From Pseudomonadales bacterium (lineage in GTDB: Bacteria > Pseudomonadota > Gammaproteobacteria > Pseudomonadales > Azotimanducaceae), in NCBI GenBank assembly GCA_022825925.1, contig JAJDVW010000037.1, positions 1-64,000 on the forward strand: a stretch of 64,000 bases of DNA. Direction: 5' to 3'. The notes under the pieces are model-generated. The model was not told the DNA's origin. It saw only the letters and a list, made by a program, of their open reading frames with translations, and ran no database searches. Shown piece after piece: positions 19,244 to 29,206 of the stretch. Both the position numbers and the translations under genes were made by a program. Each line of letters starts with the position of its first letter. Within the stretch, counting starts at the first letter, position 1.

Positions 19244-21166
19244 TCAGGGCGAGACAGTCCCGAGATCCAGCCCGGCATCCACCCGTAGCGACGCCAGGAG
19301 CGCGCTCATGTCGCGCTCGCGGGCCCAGGCGCCGAGTTGCGTGCGCATCGCGGCGCGTTCGCTCTCCGTCATCGCTCCGAAGTCGCCGGGTTCGATGCGC
19401 GTCACCGTCACCACGGCGTGTCCGTCGCCCGGAAGCTCGACGTTCGTCGCGGCCCGCTCCCCGGCGGACGCCAGGGGCAGCTCGAACGCGGCCTGACCGA
19501 CCGCGGGCGGCAGGTCGGGGGCGGCAGCCGTCACCGACTCCCGGACGTTCCATTCCAGGCCGTAGTCCGCGGCGATGTCCGCGACCGCTTCGCCCGACGC
19601 CGTGCGGTCGAGCGCCGCCGTGGCAGCCGAGCGCGCCGCGTCGTCGCCCCGTTCCGCGAGCAGTTGCGCGCGGATGTCGTCCCGGGCTTCCTCGAGCGGG
19701 ATCTCGGCCGGGGGGTGCCGCGTCGCGACGCGGGCCACGACTGCCGTGTCGCCCGTCCGGATGGCCGGGCTGTTGTAGCCTTCGTGCAGGACGTCCGCCT
19801 CGAACACCGCGTCGCGGAGCGTGGCGTCGGCGAACGGGCCCGTCGCCGCGTCGCGGGTCACGCCGTCCACCCGTTCGACCGGCAGCTCGAGCGCGGCGCC
19901 GACCCCCTCGAGCGTGTCCGGCTCCTCGAAGGCGATCTCGTCCATCTGGCGCAGCCGTTCGTCGAACGCGTCCTGCGCGCGGGTGCGCCGCAGCTCCGCC
20001 GACAACCGCTCCCTCGCCTCCTCGAACGTGGGCGGCTCCGTCTCCTCGATCTCGAGGAGGCGGATGAGGTGCACGCCGAAAGCCGTGACCACGGGTTCGG
20101 AGAGTTCGCCGACCTCGAGGTCCCACAGCGCGCTCTCGAACGCGGCGTCGAACACGTCACGACCGACGAGCCCCAGGTCGCCCCCGTTCCCGGCGGACCC
20201 GGGATCCTCCGACAGCTCCCGCGCCTTCTCCTCGAAAGCGTCTTCGAAGGAGTCGCCGCCCTGCAGTTCCCGCCGGACTTCGGCGAGTTGCGCGATCGCG
20301 TCCGCCTCCGACCGGTCGTCGCCCACCTCCAGGAGAATGTGGGCTCCCCGGCGACGGCGGGCGTCCCCTGCGGCCATGCGGTCCCGTTCCTCCGCCGCGA
20401 ACGCCTCCCGAACGTCGGCCTCGGTCAACTCGATGCCGTCCGCCAGATCGGCGAGGGAGAGTCTCACGTACTCGACGTCCAGCCGTTCCGGGGTCATGAA
20501 CCGGTCGACGTGGTAGTCGTGATAGGCCGCGATGTCCTCCTCGGAGACCTCGATGTCCGCCGCGAAGTCCTCCGTGCGGAACGCGAGCCACGCGACGTCG
20601 CGCCGCTGGGTGAGCAGACCGGCCGCCTCCCGCACCTCCCGGTCCGTCGGCGTCCCGGTGTCGCCGACGCTACCGGCGAGCTGGACGATCAACGTGTTGT
20701 TCGCGAGTTCGTCCTGGTAGGACGAGGGCGAGAAGCCCGAACTGGCGAGGACCGCGCGGAACCGGTCTTCGTCGAAGGTCCCTTCCACCTGGAACTCCGG
20801 GTTCCGAAGGATGTCCCGGTTGAGCCGGTTCGCCGACGCGGCGAGCCCCATATCCTCCGCCGTCTGCCGCAGGAGCGTCTGGTCGACGAGCAGGCCCAGC
20901 GTCGATTGGCGCAGCAGCGACTCGTCGATGAGGGAGGGGTCGGCGCTCTCGCCCATCTGGCGCAGGATGTCGCGGCGCCGCCGCTCCATCTCGACGCCGA
21001 GCAGGGCTTCGGTGATGTCCTCGCCGTTCACGGTGATGGCCACCGGCTCGCCCACGGCGAACAGGTTGAACGCTCCGAACCCGAACACGGTCAGGACGAA
21101 GGCGATGATGCCGACCATGATCTTGGCGCCCATCGACTGGGCGCCGTCGCGCATTCTTTGCAGCAT
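19244..21166 (-). CDS. ppiD: Periplasmic folding chaperone / peptidyl-prolyl isomerase PpiD
   Basis: 640 residues (E. coli 623). An N-terminal helix (AKIMVGIIAFVLTVFGFGAF, about 14-33) anchors it in the inner membrane. A SurA-like N-terminal chaperone domain with VNGEDIT follows. One parvulin-type domain starts at RRGAHILLEV (about 260) and ends near FGVHLIRLLEI. The C-terminal half is acidic and degenerate. It assists folding of newly translocated proteins at the Sec translocon. It lies downstream of hupB, the same order as lon-hupB-ppiD in enterobacteria. Confidence 0.92.
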   Translation of the reverse strand: MLQRMRDGAQSMGAKIMVGIIAFVLTVFGFGAFNLFAVGEPVAITVNGEDITEALLGVEMERRRRDILRQMGESADPSLIDESLLRQSTLGLLVDQTLLRQTAEDMGLAASANRLNRDILRNPEFQVEGTFDEDRFRAVLASSGFSPSSYQDELANNTLIVQLAGSVGDTGTPTDREVREAAGLLTQRRDVAWLAFRTEDFAADIEVSEEDIAAYHDYHVDRFMTPERLDVEYVRLSLADLADGIELTEADVREAFAAEERDRMAAGDARRRRGAHILLEVGDDRSEADAIAQLAEVRRELQGGDSFEDAFEEKARELSEDPGSAGNGGDLGLVGRDVFDAAFESALWDLEVGELSEPVVTAFGVHLIRLLEIEETEPPTFEEARERLSAELRRTRAQDAFDERLRQMDEIAFEEPDTLEGVGAALELPVERVDGVTRDAATGPFADATLRDAVFEADVLHEGYNSPAIRTGDTAVVARVATRHPPAEIPLEEARDDIRAQLLAERGDDAARSAATAALDRTASGEAVADIAADYGLEWNVRESVTAAAPDLPPAVGQAAFELPLASAGERAATNVELPGDGHAVVTVTRIEPGDFGAMTESERAAMRTQLGAWARERDMSALLASLRVDAGLDLGTVSP

Positions 21167-21283
21167 CGATCAGCCCCCCCGGCTCAGGGACGCTCGGTCA
21201 GGCGCGCCGCGACTCGCGGCTGGCGCATGCGTGGCGGCTGGCGGCGTCGCACGCCGACGTTCGACGCCCGCGACCGGCCCGGG

Positions 21284-21556
21284 TCAGTTCAGGGCGTCCC
21301 GGAGCGCCTTGCCGGCCTTGAAGGCGGGGACTCTCGCGGCGGCGATCTGGATGCTCGCGCCGGTCTGTGGATTCCGCCCGGTACGCGCGCCCCGCTCTCG
21401 AACGGCGAACGTGCCGAAACCGACGAGCGTAACGGGTTCGGCGTTCTTCAGGGAGTCGGCGATCGCGTCCAAGGCCGCATCCAGGGCCCGGCCGGCCTCG
21501 GCCTTCGGGATGTCCGCGGACTCCGAAATCCGTTCGATGAGTTCCGATTTGTTCAT
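21284..21556 (-). CDS. hupB: DNA-binding protein HU, beta-type
   Basis: 90 residues, exactly the HU length. Signature [21 protein letters not shown] (about 46-66) forms the DNA-binding beta arm with the intercalating proline in RNPQTG. Preceded by GAGGGA at the right distance. It has its own strong promoter in the lon-hupB gap. Nucleoid-associated protein that bends DNA. IHF is excluded by length and the arm sequence. Confidence 0.96.
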   Translation of the reverse strand: MNKSELIERISESADIPKAEAGRALDAALDAIADSLKNAEPVTLVGFGTFAVRERGARTGRNPQTGASIQIAAARVPAFKAGKALRDALN

Positions 21557-21659
21557 TGAGATCCCTCGTTGATGGGAAACGCTGTTCTTCCTGATGCCTT
21601 CGGCCGAGTCTCGCGTTCGGCGGGGTTCCGGCGGGCCGTCGAATCTGCCTTCGCGACCG

Positions 21660-21689
21660 GTTATACCAACGCCGAAAAATCCTTGTCAA
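21660..21689 (-). promoter_or_regulatory. Sigma-70 promoter of hupB
   Basis: Minus strand: TTGACA (21689-21684), 18-bp spacer, TATAAC (21665-21660). The -35 hexamer is perfect. It lies in the 147-bp lon-hupB gap and predicts a 5' leader of about 97 bases. It is one of the best promoter matches in the window, as expected for an abundant nucleoid protein. Confidence 0.8.
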
Positions 21690-21703
21690 ACGCGAAGTGC
21701 CGT

Positions 21704-24100
21704 TCAGTGCGGATTGATCGGAACGCCCCGCCTCGCCCCGTCTCCCGCGGCGCGCACGGTCTCCTGGCCGAGGGCCGGCGCCGGGGGCCGCTCGAGCGCC
21801 GCGGCGATGACGTCATCCATCCAGGCCACCGGGGTGATCGTCAGCTCGTCCTTGATGTTCTCCGGCACCTCCTTGAGGTCCCGCTCGTTGCCCTCGGGGA
21901 TGATGACGCGGCCGACGCCGCCCCGCCGCGCGGCCAGCAGCTTCTCCTTCAGGCCGCCGATGGCAAGCACCCGCCCGCGCAGCGTGATCTCGCCGGTCAT
22001 GGCGATGTCCGCGCGTACCGGGATCCCCGTCAGGACGGACACCAGGGCCATGCACATCCCGATCCCCGCGCTCGGTCCGTCCTTGGGCGTGGCGCCCTCC
22101 GGAACGTGGATGTGGAAGTCGTGCTTCTCGTGGAAATCCGGCGCGACTCCGAGCACTTCCGCACGGCTGCGCACGAAGGTGAGGGCCGCCTGGATCGACT
22201 CCTGCATGACGTCGCCGAGCGAGCCGGTCTTGGTCTGGCGTCCCTTGCCGGGCACCGCGACCGCCTCGATGTTGAGCAGTTCGCCGCCGACCTCCGTCCA
22301 CGCAAGCCCGGTCACGACCCCTACGCGGTTCTCCTCTTCCGCCCGGCCGTAGTCGTATCGCGCCACGCCGTTGTAATGCTCGATGCGCTCGGGAACGAGC
22401 GTCGCATCGATGTCCGCGGACGTCGTGGCGTGCTCCTTGACGATCTTCCGGCACAGCTTCGCGATCTCGCGCTCGAGCCCGCGGACCCCGGCTTCCTTGG
22501 TGTAGTAGCGGATCAGCCGCACGATGGCGGCGTCCGTGACGGCGAGGTCGTCCGCCTTGAGACCGGTCAGGCGCTTCTGCTTCGGCACGAGGAAGCGCGA
22601 CGCGATGTTGACCTTCTCGTCCTCCGTGTAGCCGGGGAGGCGAATGACCTCCATCCGGTCGAGCAACGCCGGCGGGATGTTCATGGAATTGGACGTGCAG
22701 ATGAAGAACACGTCCGAGAGGTCGTAGTCGACTTCCAGGTAGTGGTCGTTGAAGGTGTTGTTCTGCTCGGGATCCAGCACCTCGAGCAGCGCGGATGCCG
22801 GATCCCCGCGGAAGTCCATGCCCATCTTGTCCACTTCGTCGAGGAGGAAGAGCGGGTTGCGCACGCCCGCCTTGACCATCTTCTGCACGACCTTGCCGGG
22901 CAGCGCGCCGATGTAGGTCCGGCGGTGTCCCCGGATCTCCGCCTCGTCCCGCACGCCGCCGAGGGCCATGCGCACGAACTTCCGGTTCGTCGCGCGGGCG
23001 ATCGACTCGCCGAGGGAGGTCTTGCCGACGCCGGGGGGCCCGACGAAACACAGTACGGGGCCCTTCACCCTGCTGACCCGCCCCTGCACGGCCAGATACT
23101 CCACGATGCGTTCCTTGACCTCCTCCAGCCCGTAGTGGTCCTCGTCCAGGATCTTCTGGGCGGCGTTCAGGTCGCGCCGGATACGGCTCTTCCTGCGCCA
23201 CGGGACGCTGAGCAGCCAGTCGAGGTAACCCCGCACCACGGTGGCCTCCGCGGACATCGGCGCCATCATCCTGAGCTTCGACAGCTCGCCGACCGCCTGC
23301 TCCTTGACTTCGCGCGGCATGCCCGCCTCTTCGACCTTCCGGGCGAGTTCGTCGAACTCCCCCGGCGCGTCGTCGATGCCGCCGAGCTCCTTCTGGATCG
23401 CCTTGATCTGCTCGTTCAGGTAGTACTCGCGCTGGCTCTTCTCCATCTGTTTCTTGACGCGCCCATGGATGCGCTTCTCCACCTGCTGAAGCTCCACCTC
23501 CTTGTCCATCGCCGCCATGACCCGCGCGATGCGGGCATCGAGGTCGAACGCCTCGAGCACCGCCTGGCGCTCCTCGACGTCGAGCGACATCCGGGCCGCG
23601 ATCGTGTCCACCAGCCGCCCCGGCTCCTCGATGGCGGACACGGCCGCGAGGGCTTCCTGAGGGGCCTTCCCGGCGGTCTCGACGTAGGTCTCGAACTTGG
23701 ACTTCACCGCCCGCACCGCAGCCTCGCGGGCGTCCCGCTCCATCTCGGCCTCGGGCACGGCCTCCACGTCGGCGGCGAGGTGCGCCCCGCCGTCGCCCAG
23801 GCGCAGGACTCGCGCGCGCGCACTCCCTTCGACGAGCACCTTCACCGTGCCGTCCGGCAACTTGAGCAGTTGCAGGACCGTCGACAGCGTCCCCACCGGG
23901 AACAGGTCGTCCCGCCCCGGGTTCTCCTGCGCGGCGTTGCGCTTGGCGACCAGCAGGATGCGCTTGTCCGACGCCATGGCGGCCTCGAGGGCCGCGATGG
24001 AGGACCGGGTACCGACGAAGAGGGGATGGACGCCGTGCGGGTACACGACCATGTCCCGCAACGGGAGGACGGGAAGGTCCGCCTGGGTACGTTCGCTCAC
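21704..24100 (-). CDS. lon: ATP-dependent protease Lon
   Basis: 798 residues (E. coli 784). Order: N-terminal substrate-binding LON domain (LPVLPLRDMVVYPHG), coiled-coil linker, AAA+ module with Walker A GPPGVGKTSLG (about 352) and Walker B FLLDEVDKMG (about 419), and the C-terminal serine protease with the nucleophile in KDGPSAGIGM (about 680) and the catalytic lysine in GGLKEKLLAARRGG (about 723). Degrades misfolded and regulatory proteins in the cytoplasm. Starts at GTG 24100. Follows clpX by 45 bases and lies before hupB, the standard clpP-clpX-lon-hup order. Confidence 0.97.
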   Translation of the reverse strand: MSERTQADLPVLPLRDMVVYPHGVHPLFVGTRSSIAALEAAMASDKRILLVAKRNAAQENPGRDDLFPVGTLSTVLQLLKLPDGTVKVLVEGSARARVLRLGDGGAHLAADVEAVPEAEMERDAREAAVRAVKSKFETYVETAGKAPQEALAAVSAIEEPGRLVDTIAARMSLDVEERQAVLEAFDLDARIARVMAAMDKEVELQQVEKRIHGRVKKQMEKSQREYYLNEQIKAIQKELGGIDDAPGEFDELARKVEEAGMPREVKEQAVGELSKLRMMAPMSAEATVVRGYLDWLLSVPWRRKSRIRRDLNAAQKILDEDHYGLEEVKERIVEYLAVQGRVSRVKGPVLCFVGPPGVGKTSLGESIARATNRKFVRMALGGVRDEAEIRGHRRTYIGALPGKVVQKMVKAGVRNPLFLLDEVDKMGMDFRGDPASALLEVLDPEQNNTFNDHYLEVDYDLSDVFFICTSNSMNIPPALLDRMEVIRLPGYTEDEKVNIASRFLVPKQKRLTGLKADDLAVTDAAIVRLIRYYTKEAGVRGLEREIAKLCRKIVKEHATTSADIDATLVPERIEHYNGVARYDYGRAEEENRVGVVTGLAWTEVGGELLNIEAVAVPGKGRQTKTGSLGDVMQESIQAALTFVRSRAEVLGVAPDFHEKHDFHIHVPEGATPKDGPSAGIGMCMALVSVLTGIPVRADIAMTGEITLRGRVLAIGGLKEKLLAARRGGVGRVIIPEGNERDLKEVPENIKDELTITPVAWMDDVIAAALERPPAPALGQETVRAAGDGARRGVPINPH

Positions 24101-24145
24101 GGGGTCACTCGGGCCGGGAAGCGGACCGGGTTCGGCGCCCGGCGG

Positions 24146-25516
24146 TCAGTCTTCCGGCGCCGCCTTCGCACGATCCACGTTTTCGTAGAGCAGCATCGGC
24201 TCGGTCTCGCCGCGGATGACGCTGCCGTCGATGACGACCTTCTTCACCGACTCCGTCGACGGCAGCCGGTACATCGTGTCGAGCAGCACGGACTCGAGTA
24301 TCGAGCGCAGTCCGCGGGCGCCGGTCTTGCGCTCCATGGCCTTCACGGCCACCGCCGTGAGGGCGTCCTCCCGGAAGTCCACCTGCACGCCCTCCATGTC
24401 GAACAGCTTCGCGTACTGCTTGGTGAGCGAGTTCTTCGGGTCCGTGAGGATCTGCACGAGGGCGTCGCTGTCGAGTTCGTCGAGGGTCGCGACGACCGGC
24501 AGCCGCCCCACGAACTCGGGAATGAGCCCGTACTTGATGAGGTCCTCCGGTTCCACCTGGCGCAGCGTGTCGCCGATGTTCTTGCCCTCCCGCTCGCCGC
24601 GGACCTCCGCCCCGAAACCGATGCCGCTCCTGGCGGAACGATCCACGATCACCTTGTCGAGGCCCGAGAAGGCGCCGCCGCAGATGAACAGGATGTTGCC
24701 GGTGTCGACCTGGAGGAACTCCTGCTGGGGATGCTTGCGTCCGCCCTGGGGCGGCACGGAGGCGATCGTCCCCTCGATGAGCTTCAGGAGGGCCTGCTGG
24801 ACGCCTTCTCCGGAGACGTCGCGCGTGATCGACGGGTTGTCCGACTTGCGCGAGATCTTGTCGATCTCGTCGATGTAGACGATGCCGACCTGGGCCTTCT
24901 CGACGTCGTAGTCGCACTTCTGCAGGAGCTTCTGGATGATGTTCTCGACATCCTCCCCGACGTATCCGGCCTCGGTGAGCGTGGTCGCGTCGGCGATCGT
25001 GAACGGCACGTCGAGGAGCCGCGCGAGGGTCTCGGCCAGCAGCGTCTTGCCGCAGCCGGTCGGGCCGATCAGCAGGATGTTCGACTTGGACAGCTCGACC
25101 TCGTCGCGCTTCTCGCGCGGCTTCGCCTTCGTCTTTGCGGCACCGGAGGCCGCACCGGAGGAGGCACCCGAACCGCCGCTGCCCGAGCCCGATGCGGAGC
25201 CGTTGTAGTTCAGCCGCTTGTAGTGGTTGTAGACCGCGACAGAAAGGACTTTCTTGGCGTGCTCCTGGCCGATGACGTACTCGTCCAGGATCCCCTTGAT
25301 CTCTACCGGGACCGGCAGCCGGTCGGCGTCCTTGCCGTCGCTGCCTTCCTGGACTTCCTCCCGGATGATGTCGGTGCAGAGCTCCACGCACTCGTCGCAG
25401 ATGAAGACGGACGGCCCGGCAATGACCTTGCGGACCTCGTGCTGGCTCTTGCCGCAGAACGAGCAGTAGACGAGCTTACCGGAGTCACCGCCCCTGCCGG
25501 AGTTACGATCCGCCAT
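24146..25516 (-). CDS. clpX: ATP-dependent Clp protease unfoldase ClpX
   Basis: 456 residues (E. coli 424). N-terminal C4 zinc domain (YCSFCGK and [10 protein letters not shown]), Walker [13 protein letters not shown], pore loop GYVGEDVE, Walker [11 protein letters not shown], and the ClpP-docking IGF loop as SGIGFGAEV. Extra length comes from a Gly/Ser/Ala linker between the zinc domain and the AAA+ core (about residues 104-128, [19 protein letters not shown]) that is much longer than usual. Unfolds tagged substrates for ClpP. The 140-bp gap to clpP carries an 11-bp tandem repeat directly before the ATG. Confidence 0.97.
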   Translation of the reverse strand: MADRNSGRGGDSGKLVYCSFCGKSQHEVRKVIAGPSVFICDECVELCTDIIREEVQEGSDGKDADRLPVPVEIKGILDEYVIGQEHAKKVLSVAVYNHYKRLNYNGSASGSGSGGSGASSGAASGAAKTKAKPREKRDEVELSKSNILLIGPTGCGKTLLAETLARLLDVPFTIADATTLTEAGYVGEDVENIIQKLLQKCDYDVEKAQVGIVYIDEIDKISRKSDNPSITRDVSGEGVQQALLKLIEGTIASVPPQGGRKHPQQEFLQVDTGNILFICGGAFSGLDKVIVDRSARSGIGFGAEVRGEREGKNIGDTLRQVEPEDLIKYGLIPEFVGRLPVVATLDELDSDALVQILTDPKNSLTKQYAKLFDMEGVQVDFREDALTAVAVKAMERKTGARGLRSILESVLLDTMYRLPSTESVKKVVIDGSVIRGETEPMLLYENVDRAKAAPED

Positions 25517-25524
25517 ACTTTCCC

Positions 25525-25557
25525 TTAGTGCTCCGTTAGTGCTCTGTCAGTGCTGCC
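25525..25557. repeat. Three 11-bp tandem repeats before clpX
   Basis: Plus-strand TTAGTGCTCCG, TTAGTGCTCTG and TCAGTGCTGCC, contiguous; the array begins eight bases upstream of the clpX ATG. Further into the same gap two TTGCAA palindromes frame TATCTCGCCG on the minus strand. Confidence 0.85.
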
Positions 25558-25656
25558 CTTGGCGCTGCGCCGCCTGCCCCTCAACCTTGCTTGCAACGGC
25601 GAGATATTGCAACCCGCTCCCGCTCCCGCGGCTGTTTCATGGATGGCGGCGCCCCG

Positions 25657-26295
25657 TTACGAGGAGACCGCCGTGAGCTCGGCGCGCGGGTGCTGCACCG
25701 AGTCGATGAGCCCGTACTCGACGGCGTCGTCCGGGCTCATCCAGTAGTCCCGGTCGGTGTCCTGGGAGATGCGCTCGACATCCTGTCCGGTGTGGCGCGC
25801 CAGGATCTCGTTGAGACGCTGTCGCACGGCGACGATCTCCCGCGCCTGGATCTCGATGTCCGCGGCGACGCCGCGGGACCCGCCGGCCGGCTGGTGCAGC
25901 ATCACCCGCGCGTTCGGCAGCGCCATGCGCTTGCCGCGCGTCCCGGCGGCGAGCAGGAACGCCCCCATGCTCGCGGCCTGGCCGATGCACATGGTCGAAA
26001 CGTCACAGCGCACGAACTGCATCGTGTCGTAGATGGCGAGCCCGGCGGTGACCGCCCCCCCCGGCGAGTTGATGTAGAGGTGCACGTCCTTGTCCGGGTT
26101 CTCGGATTCGGCGAACAGCAGTTGCGCCACGACCAGGTTGGCGACGTTGTCGTCGACCGGTCCGACCAGGAACACGATGCGCTCCCGCAGGAGCCGGGAG
26201 TAGATGTCGTAGGCCCGCTCGCCACGGGCGCTCTGCTCCACGACCATGGGCACCAGTCCCAGGTTGCGGACGGATGGGGGGATTCGGTCTTCCAC
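25657..26295 (-). CDS. clpP: ATP-dependent Clp protease proteolytic subunit ClpP
   Basis: 212 residues. Serine peptidase with the full catalytic triad: Ser in [11 protein letters not shown] (about 113), His in MLHQPAGG (about 138) and Asp in [11 protein letters not shown] (about 187). The N-terminus [23 protein letters not shown] is the standard start of the mature subunit. I chose GTG 26295 because GGAGG lies six bases upstream; the track's start 96 bases earlier runs inside tig. It follows tig by 13 bases and precedes clpX. Confidence 0.97.
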   Translation of the reverse strand: MEDRIPPSVRNLGLVPMVVEQSARGERAYDIYSRLLRERIVFLVGPVDDNVANLVVAQLLFAESENPDKDVHLYINSPGGAVTAGLAIYDTMQFVRCDVSTMCIGQAASMGAFLLAAGTRGKRMALPNARVMLHQPAGGSRGVAADIEIQAREIVAVRQRLNEILARHTGQDVERISQDTDRDYWMSPDDAVEYGLIDSVQHPRAELTAVSS

Positions 26296-26308
26296 GGGCA
26301 GCCTCCGG

Positions 26309-27763
26309 TCAGGTGTCCTCGTCGTCGGTGGGGTCAGCCCCCTGCGCCCCGTCGCCTCCGTCCTCGTCCCGAGCGGCGCCGGCCGGGTCATCCGCGGTCG
26401 GCTGCCCGGCCATCACGTCGTCGTGCGAACTCGGAACGGCCGCGACGTCCGCCACCGACAGGACGTAGTCGACGACCTGCTCCCGGAGCACGTCGGACTC
26501 GACGCGTTGCAGCAGGGTGTCCTGTGAATAGTACCAATTGACCACCTGCTCCGGGTTCTCGTAGCTGGACGCCAGTTCCTCGATGCGTCCCCGCACCTTG
26601 CCCGCGTCCACCGTCAGCCCTTCCCGTTCGATGACGGCGCGGGTCAGCAGCATCTCGCGAATGGACTTTTCCGCCTCGCGCCGGGCGATATCCATGGCCG
26701 CCGCGGGCGGCGCGGGGGAGTCGCCGTCCGCACCGAAGAGTTGGGGGAGTTCCGAGCGGATCTGCCCGAGGCGCTCCTCGACCAGGCAATTCGGTATCTC
26801 GAACGCGTGCAGATCGACCATCTGCTCCATGACCTGGGTCGCGACCCGCGCCCGGATGGTCGCGGCAAGGCGACCGCCCATGTCCTTGCGCACCTCCGCG
26901 CGAAAGGCCTCTTCGCCGCTGTTTTCGCTGTCGTCGCTTTCGCCGTCGTCGCCCTCGCCGTCTTCGGCACGTTCGCCGCCTTCAGCGCTTGCGCCCGCGC
27001 CCACGTCAAACGAGGCGAAGAACGCCTCGTCCAGGTCGGGTAGCTGCCCTTCGGCGATCTCGCGGACGGTCAGGTCGAACTCGGACTCGCTGCCGCGCAG
27101 GGTCTCGTCGGCCATTGCGTCGGGAAACGTCGAAGTGATGCGCTTCGTCTCGCCGGCGGCCATGCCGAGCGCCGCGTCGGCCACGTTCGGGAAGAAGAAC
27201 TCGTCTCCCGCAATGAACGACATGCCCTCGTGGTGGAAGTCTCCGTCGCCGCATTGCGCCAGGTCCGCGGTGATGCGGTCCCCCTCGCGGGCCGGGCGCT
27301 CCACCCCGCTCCAGGTCGTGCGCCCCTTGCGCAGGCGGTCGACCATCGCGTCGATGTCGGTGTCCGTGACCTCCGCTTCCGGCCGCTTCACCCGCACCCC
27401 GGAAAGGTCGCCGAGTTCGATCTCCGGAAACACCTCGAAAGTGGCCGTGAACTGGAACCCGTCCGCGGCCTCGAGGTCTCCCGGGTCGAACGTCGGCGTA
27501 CCCGCGGGCTGCAAATGTTCCTGGAGCAACGCCTCATGGAAGCTCGACTGCATCAGCGCCACGGCAACCTCGGCGCGGATGCTGGCGCCGAAGCGGCGCC
27601 GCACCTCCTTGACCGGGGTCTTGCCCGGGCGAAATCCGTTCAGACGGACCGTACGCGCGGTCTCGCGCAGTCGCTTTCCGAACTCTTCCTCGAAGGGCTC
27701 CGGGTCCAGCCGGATGTGCATCCGGTGTTCGAGGCCGCCCGTGTTTTCGACAGATACTTGCAT
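26309..27763 (-). CDS. tig: Trigger factor, ribosome-associated chaperone
   Basis: 484 residues (E. coli 432). The ribosome-docking signature is present as GFRPGKTPV (about 45-53). The FKBP-type PPIase domain runs about 150-245 ([20 protein letters not shown]). The C-terminal chaperone arms follow. Unusual is an acidic insert of roughly 30 residues after the PPIase domain (about 260-290; [18 protein letters not shown]), and the C-terminal 35 residues are also Asp/Gly-rich. Starts at ATG 27763 ([14 protein letters not shown]), matching other trigger factors; the track start is 23 codons too early. Sits between the tRNA cluster and clpP, possibly partly read from the tRNA promoter. Confidence 0.95.
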   Translation of the reverse strand: MQVSVENTGGLEHRMHIRLDPEPFEEEFGKRLRETARTVRLNGFRPGKTPVKEVRRRFGASIRAEVAVALMQSSFHEALLQEHLQPAGTPTFDPGDLEAADGFQFTATFEVFPEIELGDLSGVRVKRPEAEVTDTDIDAMVDRLRKGRTTWSGVERPAREGDRITADLAQCGDGDFHHEGMSFIAGDEFFFPNVADAALGMAAGETKRITSTFPDAMADETLRGSESEFDLTVREIAEGQLPDLDEAFFASFDVGAGASAEGGERAEDGEGDDGESDDSENSGEEAFRAEVRKDMGGRLAATIRARVATQVMEQMVDLHAFEIPNCLVEERLGQIRSELPQLFGADGDSPAPPAAAMDIARREAEKSIREMLLTRAVIEREGLTVDAGKVRGRIEELASSYENPEQVVNWYYSQDTLLQRVESDVLREQVVDYVLSVADVAAVPSSHDDVMAGQPTADDPAGAARDEDGGDGAQGADPTDDEDT

Positions 27764-27833
27764 CGCACTCAAGGGCCGGGCCGTTCCGGCCGACCGGCAC
27801 ACCGCGCAGGGTCGAAGCGCGGCGCGCCGCAAT

Positions 27834-27909
27834 TGGGGTGGACGATGGGGTTCGAACCCACGACCACTGGATCCACAATCCAGAGCTCTACCGGCTGAGC
27901 TACGCCCAC
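27834..27909 (-). tRNA. tRNA-His (GTG)
   Basis: Complete cloverleaf on the minus strand. Acceptor GTGGGCG pairs with CGTCCAC, anticodon loop TTGTGGA with anticodon GTG, T-loop TTCGAAC, and CCA encoded in the genome. The base before position 1 is G and the discriminator is C, which provides the extra G-1:C73 pair typical of tRNA-His (G-1 at 27910). Confidence 0.97.
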
Positions 27910-27963
27910 CATCGCTGCATATTGTAACCGAGCGGGTCCACCGCGGGCTCGCCCGGACAGGGA

Positions 27964-28040
27964 TGGCACGCCCGGCAGGACTCGAACCTGCAACCGCCGG
28001 CTTAGAAGGCCGATGCTCTATCCAGTTGAGCTACGGGCGC
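27964..28040 (-). tRNA. tRNA-Arg (TCT)
   Basis: 77 bases including an encoded CCA. Acceptor GCGCCCG pairs with CGGGCGT, D-arm GCTCAACTGGATAGAGC, anticodon loop CTTCTAA with anticodon TCT (reads AGA/AGG), T-loop TTCGAGT. Middle member of the Pro-Arg-His cluster. Confidence 0.97.
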
Positions 28041-28085
28041 AGCCCTGGCGCGTCCGCACAGTTCGAAACCACTTTGGTCAGACGC

Positions 28086-28122
28086 GCTATCTCTCTGCTA
28101 TCTCACTCTCTGCTATCTCACC
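28086..28122. repeat. GCTATCTC short repeats between tRNA-Arg and tRNA-Pro
   Basis: GCTATCTCTCT, GCTATCTCACTCTCT and GCTATCTCACC follow each other on the plus strand: three copies of GCTATCTC with irregular spacing of 11 and 15 bases. They occupy part of the spacer between the two tRNA genes. Confidence 0.8.
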
Positions 28123-28138
28123 AATACCAGACGGAAAG

Positions 28139-28215
28139 TGGTCGGGGTAGGGAGATTCGAACTCCCGACTTCCTGCTCCCAAAGCAGGCGCGCTGCCAGA
28201 CTGCGCCATACCCCG
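28139..28215 (-). tRNA. tRNA-Pro (TGG)
   Basis: 77 bases including encoded CCA. Acceptor CGGGGTA pairs with TACCCCG, D-arm GCGCAGTCTGGCAGCGC, anticodon loop TTTGGGA with anticodon TGG, T-loop TTCGAAT. First gene of the cluster, behind a strong promoter. Confidence 0.97.
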
Positions 28216-28230
28216 CCGCGCGGCCGCGCG

Positions 28231-28259
28231 ATCATACTGGCGCGCCCGCGGGCGGTCAA
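28231..28259 (-). promoter_or_regulatory. Promoter of the tRNA-Pro-Arg-His cluster
   Basis: Minus strand: TTGACC (28259-28254), 17-bp spacer, TATGAT (28236-28231). The bases after the -10 box are all G or C (CGCGCGGCCGCGCGG), the GC-rich discriminator typical of stringently controlled stable-RNA promoters. Confidence 0.75.
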
Positions 28260-28357
28260 ACCGCGGGCGGTGGCTGCGGGCGGTGGCCGGCCCGCCGACC
28301 GCGGTCACGGCGCGCCCGCCTCCGTGTAGACTGCGTTTTTTTGGCCCCACTGGACCG

Positions 28358-29206
28358 ATGAGCGCACGCATCCTCGACGGGAATGCCATCGCGGGGTCCA
28401 TCCGCAAGGACATCGCCACGGTCGTCGCGGCCCGTGTCGGGCGCGGCGTGCGGCGGCCCGGAGTGGCGGTCCTGCTCGTCGGCGACGACCCTGCATCGGC
28501 GATCTACGTGAAGCACAAACGCCGGGACTGCGTCGAGGTCGGCTTCAAGCACGACATTCGTCATCTGCCGGCGGAAGCGCCGGAAGGCGCGCTCGTCGAC
28601 GCGATCGAGGAACTCAACGGCGACGGCACGATCGACGGCATGCTCGTGCAACTCCCCCTCCCGGCGCACCTCGACGCGCCGCGCATCCTCGAGCGCATCG
28701 CGCCGTCGAAAGACGTCGACGGCGTGCACCCGTACAACATCGGCCGGCTGGCCCTGCGACAGCCCACGCTGCGATCCTGCACGCCGAAGGGGATCATGGC
28801 GCTGCTCGAGCGGACGGAGACGCCCCTCCGCGGCCTCGCGGCGACCGTCCTCGGCGCCTCGAACCACGTCGGCAGACCGATGGGGCTCGAACTGCTGCTC
28901 GCGGGGTGCACCGTCACCACCGCGCACAAGTTCACGCGCGACACGCCGGCGCACGTCGCCGCCGCCGACGTCGTCGTCTCCGCGACGGGACAGGCCGGGC
29001 TGGTGCGCGGGGACTGGATCAAGCCCGGGGCCATCGTCGTCGACGTGGGCATCACCCGCGACCGGAACAACCGGCTGCACGGGGACGTCGAGTTCGAGGC
29101 GGCCCGCGAGCGCGCCGCGTGGATCACGCCGGTGCCGGGCGGGGTGGGCCCCATGACGCGGGTCGCCATGCTGCAGAACGTGCTGCAGTCGGCGGAGGGC
29201 AGGTGA
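28358..29206 (+). CDS. folD: Methylenetetrahydrofolate dehydrogenase/cyclohydrolase FolD
   Basis: 282 residues. Bifunctional enzyme converting 5,10-methylene-THF to 10-formyl-THF with NADP+. Motifs: YVKHKRRDC with the catalytic lysine (about 54-56), [11 protein letters not shown] (about 96-106) and the C-terminal [18 protein letters not shown] 28358 is the start; the 25 upstream codons in the track ORF are spurious. A TAGACT hexamer 26 bases upstream may be the -10 box. Overlaps lpxH by four bases (GTGA). Confidence 0.95.
   Translation: MSARILDGNAIAGSIRKDIATVVAARVGRGVRRPGVAVLLVGDDPASAIYVKHKRRDCVEVGFKHDIRHLPAEAPEGALVDAIEELNGDGTIDGMLVQLPLPAHLDAPRILERIAPSKDVDGVHPYNIGRLALRQPTLRSCTPKGIMALLERTETPLRGLAATVLGASNHVGRPMGLELLLAGCTVTTAHKFTRDTPAHVAAADVVVSATGQAGLVRGDWIKPGAIVVDVGITRDRNNRLHGDVEFEAARERAAWITPVPGGVGPMTRVAMLQNVLQSAEGR

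Noticed and set aside
21569-25528. 1319-codon plus-strand ORF across lon and clpX
   Set aside because: It crosses two intact genes and their intergenic gap and encodes low-complexity Leu/Asp/His/Arg sequence. Long antisense ORFs are expected at this GC content.
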